A stretch of DNA of 64,000 nucleotides from Streptomyces avicenniae (GCF_000719135.1 NZ_JOEK01000001.1:744001-808000), one strand, 5' to 3'. Shown: positions 17,733 to 27,449, counted from the stretch's first letter. Notes: generated by a model from the sequence alone, not told the origin. A program made the numbers and translations.

Positions 17733-17753
17733 GTTGAGTGGAATAGACTCAAC
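17733..17753 (+). promoter_or_regulatory. HspR (HAIR) operator of clpB, in a 340-base intergenic region
   Basis: GTTGAGT-N7-ACTCAAC at 17733-17753 is a perfect inverted repeat matching HAIR (consensus TTGAGT core with 7-base spacing). It sits 92 bases upstream of the clpB GTG. The gap 17505-17844 otherwise shows nothing recognisable apart from the clpB ribosome binding site GGAGGAG at 17829-17835. Confidence 0.92.
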
Positions 17754-17844
17754 TTATCGCACGTTGGATCTGGCAGGCCAGGACCGGCCGTCCGGCCCGC
17801 CCCGTATCCGCCCACGGATTCTCTCCACGGAGGAGTACCGCCTC

Positions 17845-20445
<2,601 letters not shown>

Positions 20446-20491
20446 GGGAGTATGGAAAACGCCCGCGCCACCGTACGAAGGGACCTCCTCC

Positions 20492-21079
20492 GTGTCAGTC
20501 GATCCGTCCGCGATCCCGAATTTCGGTGGCCCACCGGAGCGGAAGCCGGGTGACCAGCCGCAGCAGCGGAAGCCGTCCGCGCCGATCCTGCCGAACCCTG
20601 ACCTGGTCAAGCAGGTCCTGGAGCGCATGAAGCTGAAGTACGTCGTGGACAAGCAGGGCGACGTCGTCGCGCCGTGGAAGGACTTCCGCACCTACTTCAT
20701 GTTCCGCGGCGAGAAGGCGCAGCGGATCCTGTCGGTGCGGACCTTCTACGACCGCAGACACGGCATCGACGACAAGCCGCTGCTGCTGGAGAGCGTGGAC
20801 GAGTGGAACCACACGACGCTGTGGCCGAAGGTCTCCACGCACACCAACGACGACGGGACCGTCCGGCTGGTCGGCGAGGTGCCGATGCTCATCGGCGCGG
20901 GGGTCGGCTTCGACCACTTCGTCGCCAGCGTGGCCAGTTGGGTCCGGGCCGGGATCGAGTTCGACAAGTGGCTCGTCGAGCGGCTCGGCCTGGAGAAGGA
21001 CATCGAGTCGGACGGCGGCGACGGTGGCGGCGACGGGACCGGTGACGGTGACGGGGACGGCGCGGGGGACCCGGCGTGA
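20492..21079 (+). CDS. YbjN-domain protein
   Basis: 195 residues from GTG 20492 ([12 protein letters not shown]), with GAAGGGA about 8 bases upstream. After a Pro/Gln-rich first 40 residues comes a single domain: [53 protein letters not shown] and a helical end. This is the YbjN/type III chaperone-like fold. The C-terminal 30 residues are a Gly/Asp tail ([15 protein letters not shown]). Function of actinobacterial YbjN proteins is unclear. It overlaps the next gene by 4 bases (ATGA) and starts 46 bases after clpB. Confidence 0.78.
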   Translation: MSVDPSAIPNFGGPPERKPGDQPQQRKPSAPILPNPDLVKQVLERMKLKYVVDKQGDVVAPWKDFRTYFMFRGEKAQRILSVRTFYDRRHGIDDKPLLLESVDEWNHTTLWPKVSTHTNDDGTVRLVGEVPMLIGAGVGFDHFVASVASWVRAGIEFDKWLVERLGLEKDIESDGGDGGGDGTGDGDGDGAGDPA

Positions 21080-21366
21080 TCGTCGCCTTCTCGGTGACCC
21101 CGATCGGCTCCGGCGAGGACGTGGGGGAGGCGGTCGCCGAGGCCGTCCGGGTGGTCCGCGCCTCGGGGCTGCCGAACCGTACGGACGCGATGTTCACCTC
21201 GCTTGAGGGCGACTGGGACGAGGTGATGGACGTGGTGAAGCGCGCCGTCGAGGCCGTCGAGGCACGTGCCGGGCGCGTCAGCCTGGTCCTGAAGGCCGAC
21301 ATCCGCGCGGGCGTCACGGACGGCCTGACGGCCAAGGTGGAGCGCGTCGAGACCCTGCTGCGCTGA
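21076..21366 (+). CDS. MTH1187-family (thiamine-binding) small protein
   Basis: 96 residues, full length for the family. The start [20 protein letters not shown] and the later [14 protein letters not shown] and [11 protein letters not shown] follow the ferredoxin-like MTH1187/YkoF pattern, where one protomer packs with another to bind a small ligand, thiamine in characterised members. It is co-translated with the YbjN-like gene (ATGA). No thiamine genes or TPP riboswitch are nearby, so the ligand is inferred from family only. A hairpin terminator follows. Confidence 0.8.
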   Translation: MIVAFSVTPIGSGEDVGEAVAEAVRVVRASGLPNRTDAMFTSLEGDWDEVMDVVKRAVEAVEARAGRVSLVLKADIRAGVTDGLTAKVERVETLLR

Positions 21367-21385
21367 CACCCGCCCGCCCTGTGAG

Positions 21386-21420
21386 AACGGCCCGCGCCCC
21401 GGACAGGGACGCGGGCCGGT
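21386..21420. terminator. Terminator hairpin after the YbjN / MTH1187 pair
   Basis: CGGCCCGCG at 21388-21396 pairs with CGCGGGCCG at 21410-21418 around a 13-base loop; flanking AA and TT extend it across one G-C break. It also lies beyond the stop of the convergent minus-strand gene at 21441. Confidence 0.65.
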
Positions 21421-21440
21421 TCGTAGCGTGCCGCAGCGTG

Positions 21441-21929
21441 TCAGCCCTGTGCGGGCGTCGCGTCCGCGACGCGCGCGGCGGTGAGGCGGCCGTCGTGCTG
21501 GTACTCGATGAGGACGTTGTCGTCCGGCGCGAACAGCCAGATGTCGTCACTCGTGGCGAGCACCTGCTCGGCGTGCGCGGCCACGCTTTCGGCGGGGAGC
21601 GCGAGGGACGGTACGCCGAGGTTGCCCCACGTGATCACCACGAGCGAGTCCGCCTCGACGTATGTCCTGACGAACGCGGCGAGGCCTCGCGCGGCTTGGT
21701 CCCAGTCGTCCGTGAAGTCCTGTCGGATGTTCGGACAGCTGTCCCAGTCGAGAGCGCCCCAGCGTGTGGCGGGAAACCGGCGCAGGCTCACCCCGTAGAA
21801 CGCCTGACTCTCCGGCCAGGTGGGGACGAACGAGTCCGCCCGCTCCCTCTCGGACAGGCTCCCCAGGAGGTCGTCGAGGGCCTCGGGGAAGACGTACGGG
21901 ACGGCCTTTTCTTCATGTCGCCGTGTCAA
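21441..21929 (-). CDS. Small immunity-like protein, unknown family
   Basis: 162 residues if started at TTG 21929; no later in-frame ATG, GTG or TTG fits better, and AGGA lies about 9 bases upstream. The protein is acidic and Trp-rich (VPTWPESQAFYGVSLRRF, WGALDWDSCPNIRQD) and ends with a beta-rich stretch (LVVITWGNLGVPSLAL, DDIWLFAPDDNVLIEYQHDG). This composition is common among polymorphic-toxin immunity proteins, but I do not recognise the family. Its start overlaps the end of the next gene upstream by 17 bases, so the two are coupled. It is the last gene of a lower-GC island. Confidence 0.55.
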   Translation of the reverse strand: MTRRHEEKAVPYVFPEALDDLLGSLSERERADSFVPTWPESQAFYGVSLRRFPATRWGALDWDSCPNIRQDFTDDWDQAARGLAAFVRTYVEADSLVVITWGNLGVPSLALPAESVAAHAEQVLATSDDIWLFAPDDNVLIEYQHDGRLTAARVADATPAQG

Positions 21930-22260
21930 GCCCGTATTCCTGCTTGAGATATCTCAGGTACTCGACCTGCGAACCGTTCAGCTTCCCTTCGTCCAGAGCG
22001 GCGAGCGCTTCCAACATGACGCCCTGCAAACCACCGGTCGAATCGAGCTCGCCGAGGGCATGCAGCTCGCTCTCCCTGCATACGTCGTCGCTTTCGGTCG
22101 CCGCCGCTGCGGCCAGTACTCCCGCCACTGTCAGCAACTCGCCTGTACCGAAGGCCGTCACCCAGTCGGTCACGGTTTCGCAGGCTTCGTTTCGTTCGGC
22201 GGGCGATGACGAGGTCAGACCTCGGACCAGTGCCAACAGTGCCGGGCTTCCCACAGCCAC
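21913..22260 (-). CDS. Small acidic helical protein, possible immunity protein
   Basis: 115 residues from GTG 22260, with an excellent GGAGGTG ribosome binding site 6-7 bases upstream. It is all-helical and acidic (LLALVRGLTSSSPAERNEAC, LHALGELDSTGGLQGVMLEA, QVEYLRYLKQEYGLDT), resembling HEAT-type or Imm-type immunity proteins. No family recognised with confidence. Local base composition is low for this genome: bases 21901-21960 are 50% G+C. It overlaps the 162-residue gene downstream and follows the decayed stretch 22261-22416, where I see no coding sequence. Confidence 0.6.
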   Translation of the reverse strand: MAVGSPALLALVRGLTSSSPAERNEACETVTDWVTAFGTGELLTVAGVLAAAAATESDDVCRESELHALGELDSTGGLQGVMLEALAALDEGKLNGSQVEYLRYLKQEYGLDTAT

Positions 22261-22416
22261 TCGTTCACCTCCGGGGCGGCACAGCCCGACGAATCCGCAC
22301 AGCCGGGGGATGGGCGTGTCGTGCCGCAGTCGGATCGTAGGGGTCCTCGGCGTTCTGCGGACGGCCGGAGGGCAGAGGTTTTCCGCCCAGTCTTCGCACT
22401 TCCGTCCGAACTGACT

Positions 22417-22587
22417 TCACCGGCTTTCGTCTGATGCGCGATTCGAGCCGGGGGCGCCGTTCCGGAGGTCGGCCCGCGTGAACTTCAGGCGGTACTGCGT
22501 CGGGGACCTGTTGTGCTGACCGCCGAAGTTGTATGAGCGTGGCCCGTTCCGCCCGCCGTCGCCCGGCGTGGCGGTTCCGCCGTTCAC
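22417..22587 (-). CDS. Short ORF (56 residues), possible toxin or immunity remnant
   Basis: It would start at GTG 22587, overlapping the stop of the 126-residue gene as GTGA. The product opens VNGGTATPGDGGRNG, a Gly-rich linker-like stretch, then SYNFGGQHNRSPTQYRLKFT and RADLRNGAPG. Such a Gly linker followed by a short beta/alpha piece is reminiscent of the join between a polymorphic toxin body and its C-terminal tip. There is no independent ribosome binding site. It may be a fragment rather than a gene. Confidence 0.3.
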   Translation of the reverse strand: MNGGTATPGDGGRNGPRSYNFGGQHNRSPTQYRLKFTRADLRNGAPGSNRASDESR

Positions 22588-22964
22588 GCCTCCAGCCAGT
22601 TCCATTCCGGGTCGAGGGAGAACCTGTCGATGACGTCCTGGAACGGCACGAACTCCTCGGCGTTCGTGTCCAGCACGCCGTCGAGCCCCGGGAGCACGGC
22701 GAACAGCAGTGCCCGCACACAGGCCACGCCCGCGTACTCCACAGTGATCGCTTTGACCTCGCCGACGATGCCCTTCACCTGCTCGATCTCCTCGGCGTCG
22801 TACTCGGTGAGCACATCGTCCGAGACATCGATCCCGAAGCGGCAGCCGCCACGATCGACGTACTCGAAGAACGGCCCGTTCTGCCGATTTCCCGCGGCCC
22901 GCAGCCGCTCCGCGAGCACACGATGGCTTTCCGGCGGGCTCAGCAACACGATGGTGGGCCGCAC
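22584..22964 (-). CDS. Small acidic protein, possible immunity protein
   Basis: 126 residues from GTG 22964, chosen because AAGGGG lies 8 bases upstream; a GTG nine codons earlier (22991) has a poorer site. The sequence opens VRPTIVLLSPPESHRVLAER and continues with a beta-rich acidic core (GGCRFGIDVSDDVLTEYDAE, IEQVKGIVGEVKAITVEYAG), ending FSLDPEWNWLEA. Acidic pI, small size and location between other immunity-like genes suggest an orphan immunity protein. I do not recognise the family. The 210 bases upstream (22965-23174) contain only a C8G10 run and no credible gene. Confidence 0.5.
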   Translation of the reverse strand: MRPTIVLLSPPESHRVLAERLRAAGNRQNGPFFEYVDRGGCRFGIDVSDDVLTEYDAEEIEQVKGIVGEVKAITVEYAGVACVRALLFAVLPGLDGVLDTNAEEFVPFQDVIDRFSLDPEWNWLEA

Positions 22965-23077
22965 GTCCTGTACCCCTTCCCGCCGGAGCACCGCCTCGGG
23001 TCGCGGTGACGTCCACCCGCACGTTCCTGTCTCCTGTGACCATGATTCCGGCCTGTTCCGGACCTCGGACGACGCTG

Positions 23078-23095
23078 CCCCCCCCGGGGGGGGGG
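23078..23095. repeat. C8G10 homopolymer palindrome
   Basis: Eight C (23078-23085) are followed directly by ten G (23086-23095). Such a tract is rare in this otherwise mixed-GC sequence, is prone to slippage, and is also a classic place for assembly error. It is in non-coding sequence between two island genes. Confidence 0.8.
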
Positions 23096-23174
23096 AGGAG
23101 GAGGCGGACGATCACCGCGACGGCACAGCTCGCCGCGGTGCCAGGGGTGCCGTGCGGGAAGCTGTCTGGGTCCT

Positions 23175-23993
23175 CTATCCGCCTTCCGGCCACAGGCGCG
23201 CCGCCGCCTGCCTCACCCGTTCCCCGAACTGCTCCTCGCCGATCTCCTCGGGTTCCCGCAGTGCCGGGTCCGGTTCGAAGTCCTCCAGCACGTAGAAGAC
23301 TTCATCCAGTGCCGCGTTCAGAGGGCCTCGCACACGTTCACCGGCGGCAAGGGCGGCACGCCGGGCTGCGAGCCACTCATGGGTGAAGTCGGCGGGAGTT
23401 GTCTGCTGAGCGAGCAGTCCTCGGATCAGCCGCAGCTGCTGGGCCGTGGCGGCGTGCGGTGGGACCGAGTCTGCTGCCGCCCAGGAACGGTGCACCGGCG
23501 GTAGGGACCGACTCACGTCGGCGAGGATCACCGCATTGTTCACACGTGAACTGGCGTGGTGCCAGAACGCTGCTCTGAGCCGGTCGTTCTCCGGAAAGGC
23601 GGCAGCCGCGAACTCCGGCGTTCCTCCGAGCAGTGCGTAGCCGAACGGCGTGGCCAGGAGGCAGCCCGAACGGTCCGGTGTCGATGCGAACAGCCACGGA
23701 CCACTGTCTCCGGCGATGTCGAGTGCCGTCCCGGTTGGCGCGACAGAGGACGGTGTCGGCCAGTTTGCCGGGTCGTCCGTTCTCGTGAGGAGCAGGCGGT
23801 CGGCCCGAAGCGCACCGGCACCCCGGATCAGGCGTCCGAGCAGATCGGTCGGGATCGTCCGTGTCGTCAGGAAGGGGGCAACCGCGGCGCCGTACTGCGC
23901 CACCCAGTCCGGGGAGAACAGGACCGCCCCGGAGGGGCGGAGTTCCAGCGGGGGCTGCTCGACGTGTTGGGGAGTGGTCGATTCACTGGCCAT
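23175..23993 (-). CDS. Colicin-immunity-domain protein (colicin D immunity-like)
   Basis: 272 residues from ATG 23993 (MASESTTPQHVEQ); the frame is open to 24206 but that part overlaps the toxin-like remnant. Residues 20-190 form a globular domain of unknown type (VLFSPDWVAQYGAAVAPF, SGPWLFASTPDRSGCLLATP). The last 75 residues, FTHEWLAARRAALAAGERV then LDEVFYVLEDFEPDPALRE and EEIGEEQFGERVRQA, follow the helical acidic pattern I know from colicin D immunity proteins, which mimic tRNA to block a tRNase. The gene lies directly behind a broken colicin-D-like toxin end, the standard toxin-immunity order. Assignment is by pattern, not by search. Confidence 0.6.
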   Translation of the reverse strand: MASESTTPQHVEQPPLELRPSGAVLFSPDWVAQYGAAVAPFLTTRTIPTDLLGRLIRGAGALRADRLLLTRTDDPANWPTPSSVAPTGTALDIAGDSGPWLFASTPDRSGCLLATPFGYALLGGTPEFAAAAFPENDRLRAAFWHHASSRVNNAVILADVSRSLPPVHRSWAAADSVPPHAATAQQLRLIRGLLAQQTTPADFTHEWLAARRAALAAGERVRGPLNAALDEVFYVLEDFEPDPALREPEEIGEEQFGERVRQAAARLWPEGG

Positions 23994-24280
23994 GGTGTCA
24001 GGTGAGGAATCCTCTCGACGATGCCACGGAACTGATTCTCGCCCAGCCGCCAGCCGGACCAGAACCTGCCGTCGGCGCGGAGCGTGACCATCAGATTGGT
24101 CGTGGGGTCGATGAAGCCCACGCCTGTTCTCTGGTTGCGGTAATTGAAGCGGTAGATCCGGGTACCGGGAGCCACCATGTGCTTCGGTCACCGGGACACG
24201 GCACAACTCGCCACGGCGACCAGCGGGGCGCCGATGACCAGGGCGCAGCCCAGTGTCGCGAGAAGGCGGGTGAGGAACAT
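23987..24280 (-). pseudogene. Broken secreted toxin-like gene (signal peptide, TGA, colicin-D-like tip)
   Basis: ATG 24280 with AAGGAG 6 bases upstream starts a 30-residue peptide, MFLTRLLATLGCALVIGAPL then VAVASCAVSR, a signal peptide with a possible lipobox (VASC). A TGA at 24188-24190 stops it. The same frame continues after the TGA as PKHMVAPGTRIYRFNYRNQ, GVGFIDPTTNLMVTLRADGR and FWSGWRLGENQFRGIVERI. That part looks like the C-terminal nuclease tip of colicin-D-type toxins (F-x-DP-T-T, then GxxxSGWRL). The frame then runs on past the normal end into the start of the immunity-like gene, so a second lesion near 24010 is likely. ATG 24178 could reinitiate after the stop. Intact activity is doubtful. 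Confidence 0.5.
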
Positions 24281-24358
24281 GGAACTCCTTGTGCGTCGGG
24301 CGACTCGGCCGTCATGCAACGGCGCGTTGTCCGTAGAGAGATGACAACAGGTCGTTCA

Positions 24359-24595
24359 TTACGGCATGAGCGGAGAGGATTCCCCGGGCCCGGTCGGGTC
24401 TGCCCGGCGGACGAGTGCCCACAGGGCGTCCACGGCGGCATCGGCCTCGGTGCGGCAGGCGGCCCGTTCGGTGACCGGTACCCGGTCGTCGGCCGCGCGC
24501 GCCAGTGCGGGGAACAGGCGGTCGCTCACGGCGCGCAGTTCCGGTCCTCCGTCGCCGAGTGCGGCGAGCCGCGCGACGAGGCTGCCGGGGAGGAG
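24359..24595 (-). pseudogene. C-terminal gene fragment, unknown
   Basis: On the minus strand a frame without a start codon reads LPGSLVARLAALGDGGPELR, then AVSDRLFPALARAADDRVPV and ALWALVRRADPTGPG before a tandem TAA-TGA-type stop at 24359. Codon third positions are strongly G/C, as in real genes here, unlike the neighbouring island. It has no visible N-terminus and abuts the fragment on the plus strand near 24595. I take it as the tail of a gene cut by a rearrangement. Confidence 0.4.
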
Positions 24596-24989
24596 ACGCG
24601 GCCACCGCCACCGACGTCACGGTGCTGAACCCGAGCATGGCGGTCGGCGCCGGCTCGCTCATCAGCACCCCGCACGACCTGAACGTCTTCTACGCCGCGC
24701 TGTTCGGCGGCGAACTGCTGCCCCCGGCGCAGCTGGACGAGATGACGGCCACCGTCGAGGCGCCCGCACTGGGCCTGCGCTACGGCCTCGGCGTCGGCGA
24801 GCTGCCCCTGCCGTGCGGCGGCGGCTACTTCGGCCACCCCGGCGAACTGCTCGGCTTCCGCACCTGGGTCGGCACCACCCTGGACGGCACCAGGACCGCC
24901 ACGGTGTACGCCACCAGCGACGGCGGCCCGACACGCAGCAGGCCATGCGCGACCTCGTGGAGCAGCACCTGTGCGGGGCCGACTCCTAG
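24596..24989 (+). pseudogene. Truncated and frameshifted serine hydrolase (beta-lactamase / D-Ala-D-Ala carboxypeptidase family)
   Basis: The plus-strand frame reads DVTVLNPSMAVGAGSLISTP, HDLNVFYAALFGGELLPPAQ, LRYGLGVGELPLPCGGGYFG and HPGELLGFRTWVGTTLDGTR. This is the C-terminal third of class C beta-lactamase-like serine hydrolases (the HxGxxxGF motif is present as HPGELLGF). The part with the SxxK active site is missing. Near 24930 one base seems lost: the continuation TQQAMRDLVEQHLCGADS lies in another frame and ends at TAG 24987-24989. So the gene is both truncated and frameshifted. Confidence 0.75.
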
Positions 24990-25022
24990 GACCGCCGGGC
25001 GACGGCGACGGCGCCGGGGGCG

Positions 25023-25994
25023 TCAGCGGGTGAGCGGGGTGGCGCCGGTGGCGGCCAGGGACAGGTCCCACAGCCGCGCGGCCGATTCCCGGTCGATCGC
25101 GTACGCGCGGACGCCGCCGTCGTCCATGGGCGCGTCGGGGTCGGCGACGGGCGCGACGTCGCAGTCCTCCAGGTAGAGGCCGCCGCGGTCGGCGAGGAGG
25201 GGGGAGGTCGCGGCCCACAGGCCGGTGGCGGCGCCCTGGGACGGGGACTTGAAGCCTTCGCCCACGACCGTGCCGTGCTCGTCCACCCAGCCGCGGTCGA
25301 TCTGTTCCTGGAGCGCCATGTCGCGCTGGAGGCCGGTGATGATCCGGCCCGGGTGGAGCGCGAAGGCCCGGACGCCGTCCGCCCGTCCGAGGGTGTCGAG
25401 GTGCACGGCGAAGAGGGCGTTGGCGGTCTTGGCCTGGCCGTAGGCGAGCCACTTGTCGTAGCCGGTGCGGAAGTGCGGGTCGTGCCAGCGGATGTCGGTC
25501 AGCGCGTGGCCCGCCGAGCTGTTGACCACGACGCGCGCGCCACCGGCGGCGGCCAGGAGCGGGTACAGCTCGCAGGCGAGGGCGAAGTGGCCGAAGTGGT
25601 TGGCGGTGAGCTGGCTCTCCCAGCCGGGCCCGACGCGCCGTTCCGGGGTGGCCATGACACCGGCGACGGCCAGGAGCAGGTCGAGCCGGGGCAGCGTGCC
25701 GCTGATCCGCGCGGCGGCGGCGCGCACGCTGCCGAGGTCGGCGAGGTCCAGCGGGACGACCTCGGCGCCCCGCACGTCCGCGAGCGCGGCGCGCGCGACG
25801 TCGGGGCGGCGTGCCGGGACGACGACGCGGGCCCCCGCCGCCGTCAGGGCGCGGGTGGTCTCCAGGCCGAGCCCCGCGTAGCCGCCGGTCACGACGGCGC
25901 AGGCGCCGGAGAGGTCGAGCCCTGCGACGACGTCCCGGGCCGTGCTGGTGGCGGAGAAGGGCGAGCCGAGCGGGCGCTGGTCGATGCTGTTCAT
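25023..25994 (-). CDS. SDR-family oxidoreductase, light-dependent-reductase-like
   Basis: 323 residues from ATG 25994. The nucleotide loop is variant, VVTGGYAGLGLETT, and the usual NNAG reads LAVAGVMATPE. The catalytic tyrosine and lysine are kept in YGQAKTANALFAVH, and NSSAGH supplies the serine. The layout (NHFGHFALACELYPLL, FALHPGRIITGL) fits the retinol-dehydrogenase/WW-domain-oxidoreductase-like group. It is divergent from a MerR gene; a MerR-type promoter with a 19-base spacer drives it (26002-26032) and places the transcription start at or next to the ATG, so the message is probably leaderless. Confidence 0.85.
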   Translation of the reverse strand: MNSIDQRPLGSPFSATSTARDVVAGLDLSGACAVVTGGYAGLGLETTRALTAAGARVVVPARRPDVARAALADVRGAEVVPLDLADLGSVRAAAARISGTLPRLDLLLAVAGVMATPERRVGPGWESQLTANHFGHFALACELYPLLAAAGGARVVVNSSAGHALTDIRWHDPHFRTGYDKWLAYGQAKTANALFAVHLDTLGRADGVRAFALHPGRIITGLQRDMALQEQIDRGWVDEHGTVVGEGFKSPSQGAATGLWAATSPLLADRGGLYLEDCDVAPVADPDAPMDDGGVRAYAIDRESAARLWDLSLAATGATPLTR

Positions 25995-26001
25995 GCCGCC
26001 G

Positions 26002-26032
26002 ACGCTACGATCTCGACCAAGGTCTAGCTCAA
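26002..26032 (-). promoter_or_regulatory. MerR-type promoter and operator of the SDR gene
   Basis: Read on the minus strand: TTGAGC (26032-26027), a 19-base spacer, then TAGCGT (26007-26002). The long spacer is a MerR-family hallmark. Inside it lies a dyad, CTAGACC-TT-GGTCGAG (26027-26012), matching in 6 of 7 positions. The MerR gene is divergent and begins 18 bases beyond the -35 box. Confidence 0.75.
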
Positions 26033-26049
26033 GTCCCGGGGAGCGGCAC

Positions 26050-26472
26050 ATGACGACGACCGGCTCTCCCGCCGAGCCGCTGGCCATCGGCGAGGTGGCC
26101 GCGCGGACCGGCCTCAGCGTGCACGCCCTGCGCCTGTACGAGCGCGAGGGCCTGCTGGTCGGGCCGGTCGGCCGCACCTCGGGCGGTCGTCGGCGGTACA
26201 CCGCGGCCGACGTCGAGTGGCTCCTGATCTGCGTCAAGCTGCGGGAGTCGGGGATGCCGCTGGCCGACCTCAAGCGGTTCGCCGAGCTGGTGCGGCAGGG
26301 GCCGGGCAACGAGGCGGAGCGTCTGCGGCTCCTCGACGCCCACCGGCGGCGCGTCGAGGCGCAGATCCGGGCGCTGGAGGAGTGCCGCTCCGTCATCGCC
26401 TGGAAGGTCGGCGTCTACGCCGAGCACCTCGCCCGCGGCGAGGCGGACGGGCTCTGGGACCCGACGGCCTGA
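26050..26472 (+). CDS. MerR-family transcriptional regulator
   Basis: 140 residues from ATG 26050. The winged helix is classical: AIGEVAARTGLSVHALRLYE, then REGLLVGPVGRTSGGRRRYT and DVEWLLICVKLRESGMPLAD. A helical dimerisation region follows (LRLLDAHRRRVEAQIRALEE). There is no C-terminal ligand domain or Cys metal site, so it is a short MerR of the kind often activated by small organic molecules. Its target is most likely the divergent SDR gene, through the 19-base-spacer promoter between them. Confidence 0.9.
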   Translation: MTTTGSPAEPLAIGEVAARTGLSVHALRLYEREGLLVGPVGRTSGGRRRYTAADVEWLLICVKLRESGMPLADLKRFAELVRQGPGNEAERLRLLDAHRRRVEAQIRALEECRSVIAWKVGVYAEHLARGEADGLWDPTA

Positions 26473-26494
26473 GCGCGGGGACCGCACGCTCCGG

Positions 26495-26935
26495 TCAGCG
26501 CAGCGACCTGGAGGCGTCACGGTACGTCTCGGCCGCCGCGCGGAAGTAGGCCGCCGCGCCCTCGCGTTGCGCCGCGTCCAGGCCGCCGAGCGCCCGGCCG
26601 ATCGGCTCCCTGACCGCCGCCAGGATCTCCGCCAGGCGGTCGGGGACGGCCCCCGTGCTCTCGACCAGGACCCGGCGCCGGTCCGCCGGGTCGGGGACGC
26701 GGCGGGCGGCGCCCGTGGCCTCCAGTCGGTCCACGAGCCGGGTGGTGGCGCCGGTGGTCAGGCCGAGGCGCCGGGCCAGCTCGCCGCTGGTGAGCGGCCC
26801 GTCGAGGGCGAGGACGTTCCACGCCTGGTAGTCGGTGGCGCCGACGCCCACCGCGTCGGCCGCGGACAGGTGGAACAGGACGATCGACGCGACGTAGCGG
26901 CGGTAGTCCGCCGACAGGTCGGAGGACGCGGGCAT
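26495..26935 (-). CDS. MarR-family transcriptional regulator
   Basis: 146 residues from ATG 26935, with AAGGAG 6 bases upstream. The winged helix reads WNVLALDGPLTSGELARRLG, LTTGATTRLVDRLEATGAAR and RVPDPADRRRVLVESTG, a complete MarR core with the wing Asp-Arg-Arg. It is divergent from a SnoaL-like gene; a perfect 17-base palindrome sits between them (26964-26980), 29 bases from this start. Repression of both genes with release by a small ligand is the usual arrangement. Confidence 0.9.
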   Translation of the reverse strand: MPASSDLSADYRRYVASIVLFHLSAADAVGVGATDYQAWNVLALDGPLTSGELARRLGLTTGATTRLVDRLEATGAARRVPDPADRRRVLVESTGAVPDRLAEILAAVREPIGRALGGLDAAQREGAAAYFRAAAETYRDASRSLR

Positions 26936-26963
26936 GACCGGCTCCTTGACTGATACCTGCACC

Positions 26964-26980
26964 GATGCAACTATTGCATC
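26964..26980. promoter_or_regulatory. MarR operator, perfect inverted repeat
   Basis: GATGCAA-CTA-TTGCATC at 26964-26980 is perfectly symmetrical in its 7-base arms. A -10-like TATGGT for the plus-strand gene lies at 26989-26994, so bound protein would cover its -35 region. Confidence 0.8.
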
Positions 26981-27016
26981 AATGCGGATATGGTAACTCG
27001 AAAGAAGAGGTGTGTC

Positions 27017-27442
27017 ATGGGTTCCGTCGCTCGGGAGGACACGGTCGAGGACGCGCTGGACCGTATCGCCGCCGCCTGGGGCACCGGCGACGCGGTCGCG
27101 TACGCGCGGGAGTTCACCGAGGACGCCAGCTATGTGATCTACATCGGCCAGGCGTACCGGGGGCGGGCGGAGATCGAACGGGCGCACGTGCCCGTCTTCG
27201 CGAAGTGGCAGAAGGGCAGCCGCATGGGCTACCGCGTCGTGGACGTACGGCCGGTGGGCCGGGACGCCGCCGTCGTCCTGACCGAGGGCGGCGTCGGGCG
27301 GCCGGGCCGCGTCCGGCTGGACAAGGTGCAGACGTACGCGATGGTGCGGGGCGCGGACGGGCGTTGGCGCTGCGCCGCGTTCCAGAACACCAGGAAGAAC
27401 CGGCTGTTGCTGCGCCTCACCGGGCTGTTCGAGCGGCGCTGA
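27017..27442 (+). CDS. SgcJ/EcaC-type SnoaL-like protein
   Basis: 141 residues from ATG 27017 (MGSVAREDTVEDALDRI), with GAAGAGG about 8 bases upstream; ATG 26990 has no binding site and is within the promoter. The NTF2-like cone fold is read from AAAWGTGDAVAYAREFTEDA, YVIYIGQAYRGRAEIE and WRCAAFQNTRKNRLL. The SgcJ/EcaC subgroup occurs in antibiotic and stress gene sets, with no single known activity. It is divergent from the MarR gene, which is its probable repressor. Confidence 0.82.
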   Translation: MGSVAREDTVEDALDRIAAAWGTGDAVAYAREFTEDASYVIYIGQAYRGRAEIERAHVPVFAKWQKGSRMGYRVVDVRPVGRDAAVVLTEGGVGRPGRVRLDKVQTYAMVRGADGRWRCAAFQNTRKNRLLLRLTGLFERR

Positions 27443-27449
27443 ACGTCGG

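Noticed and set aside
22261..22416. Possible toxin tail upstream of the 115-residue gene
   Set aside because: Frames here have no stable codon bias or recognisable motif; treated as decayed spacer.
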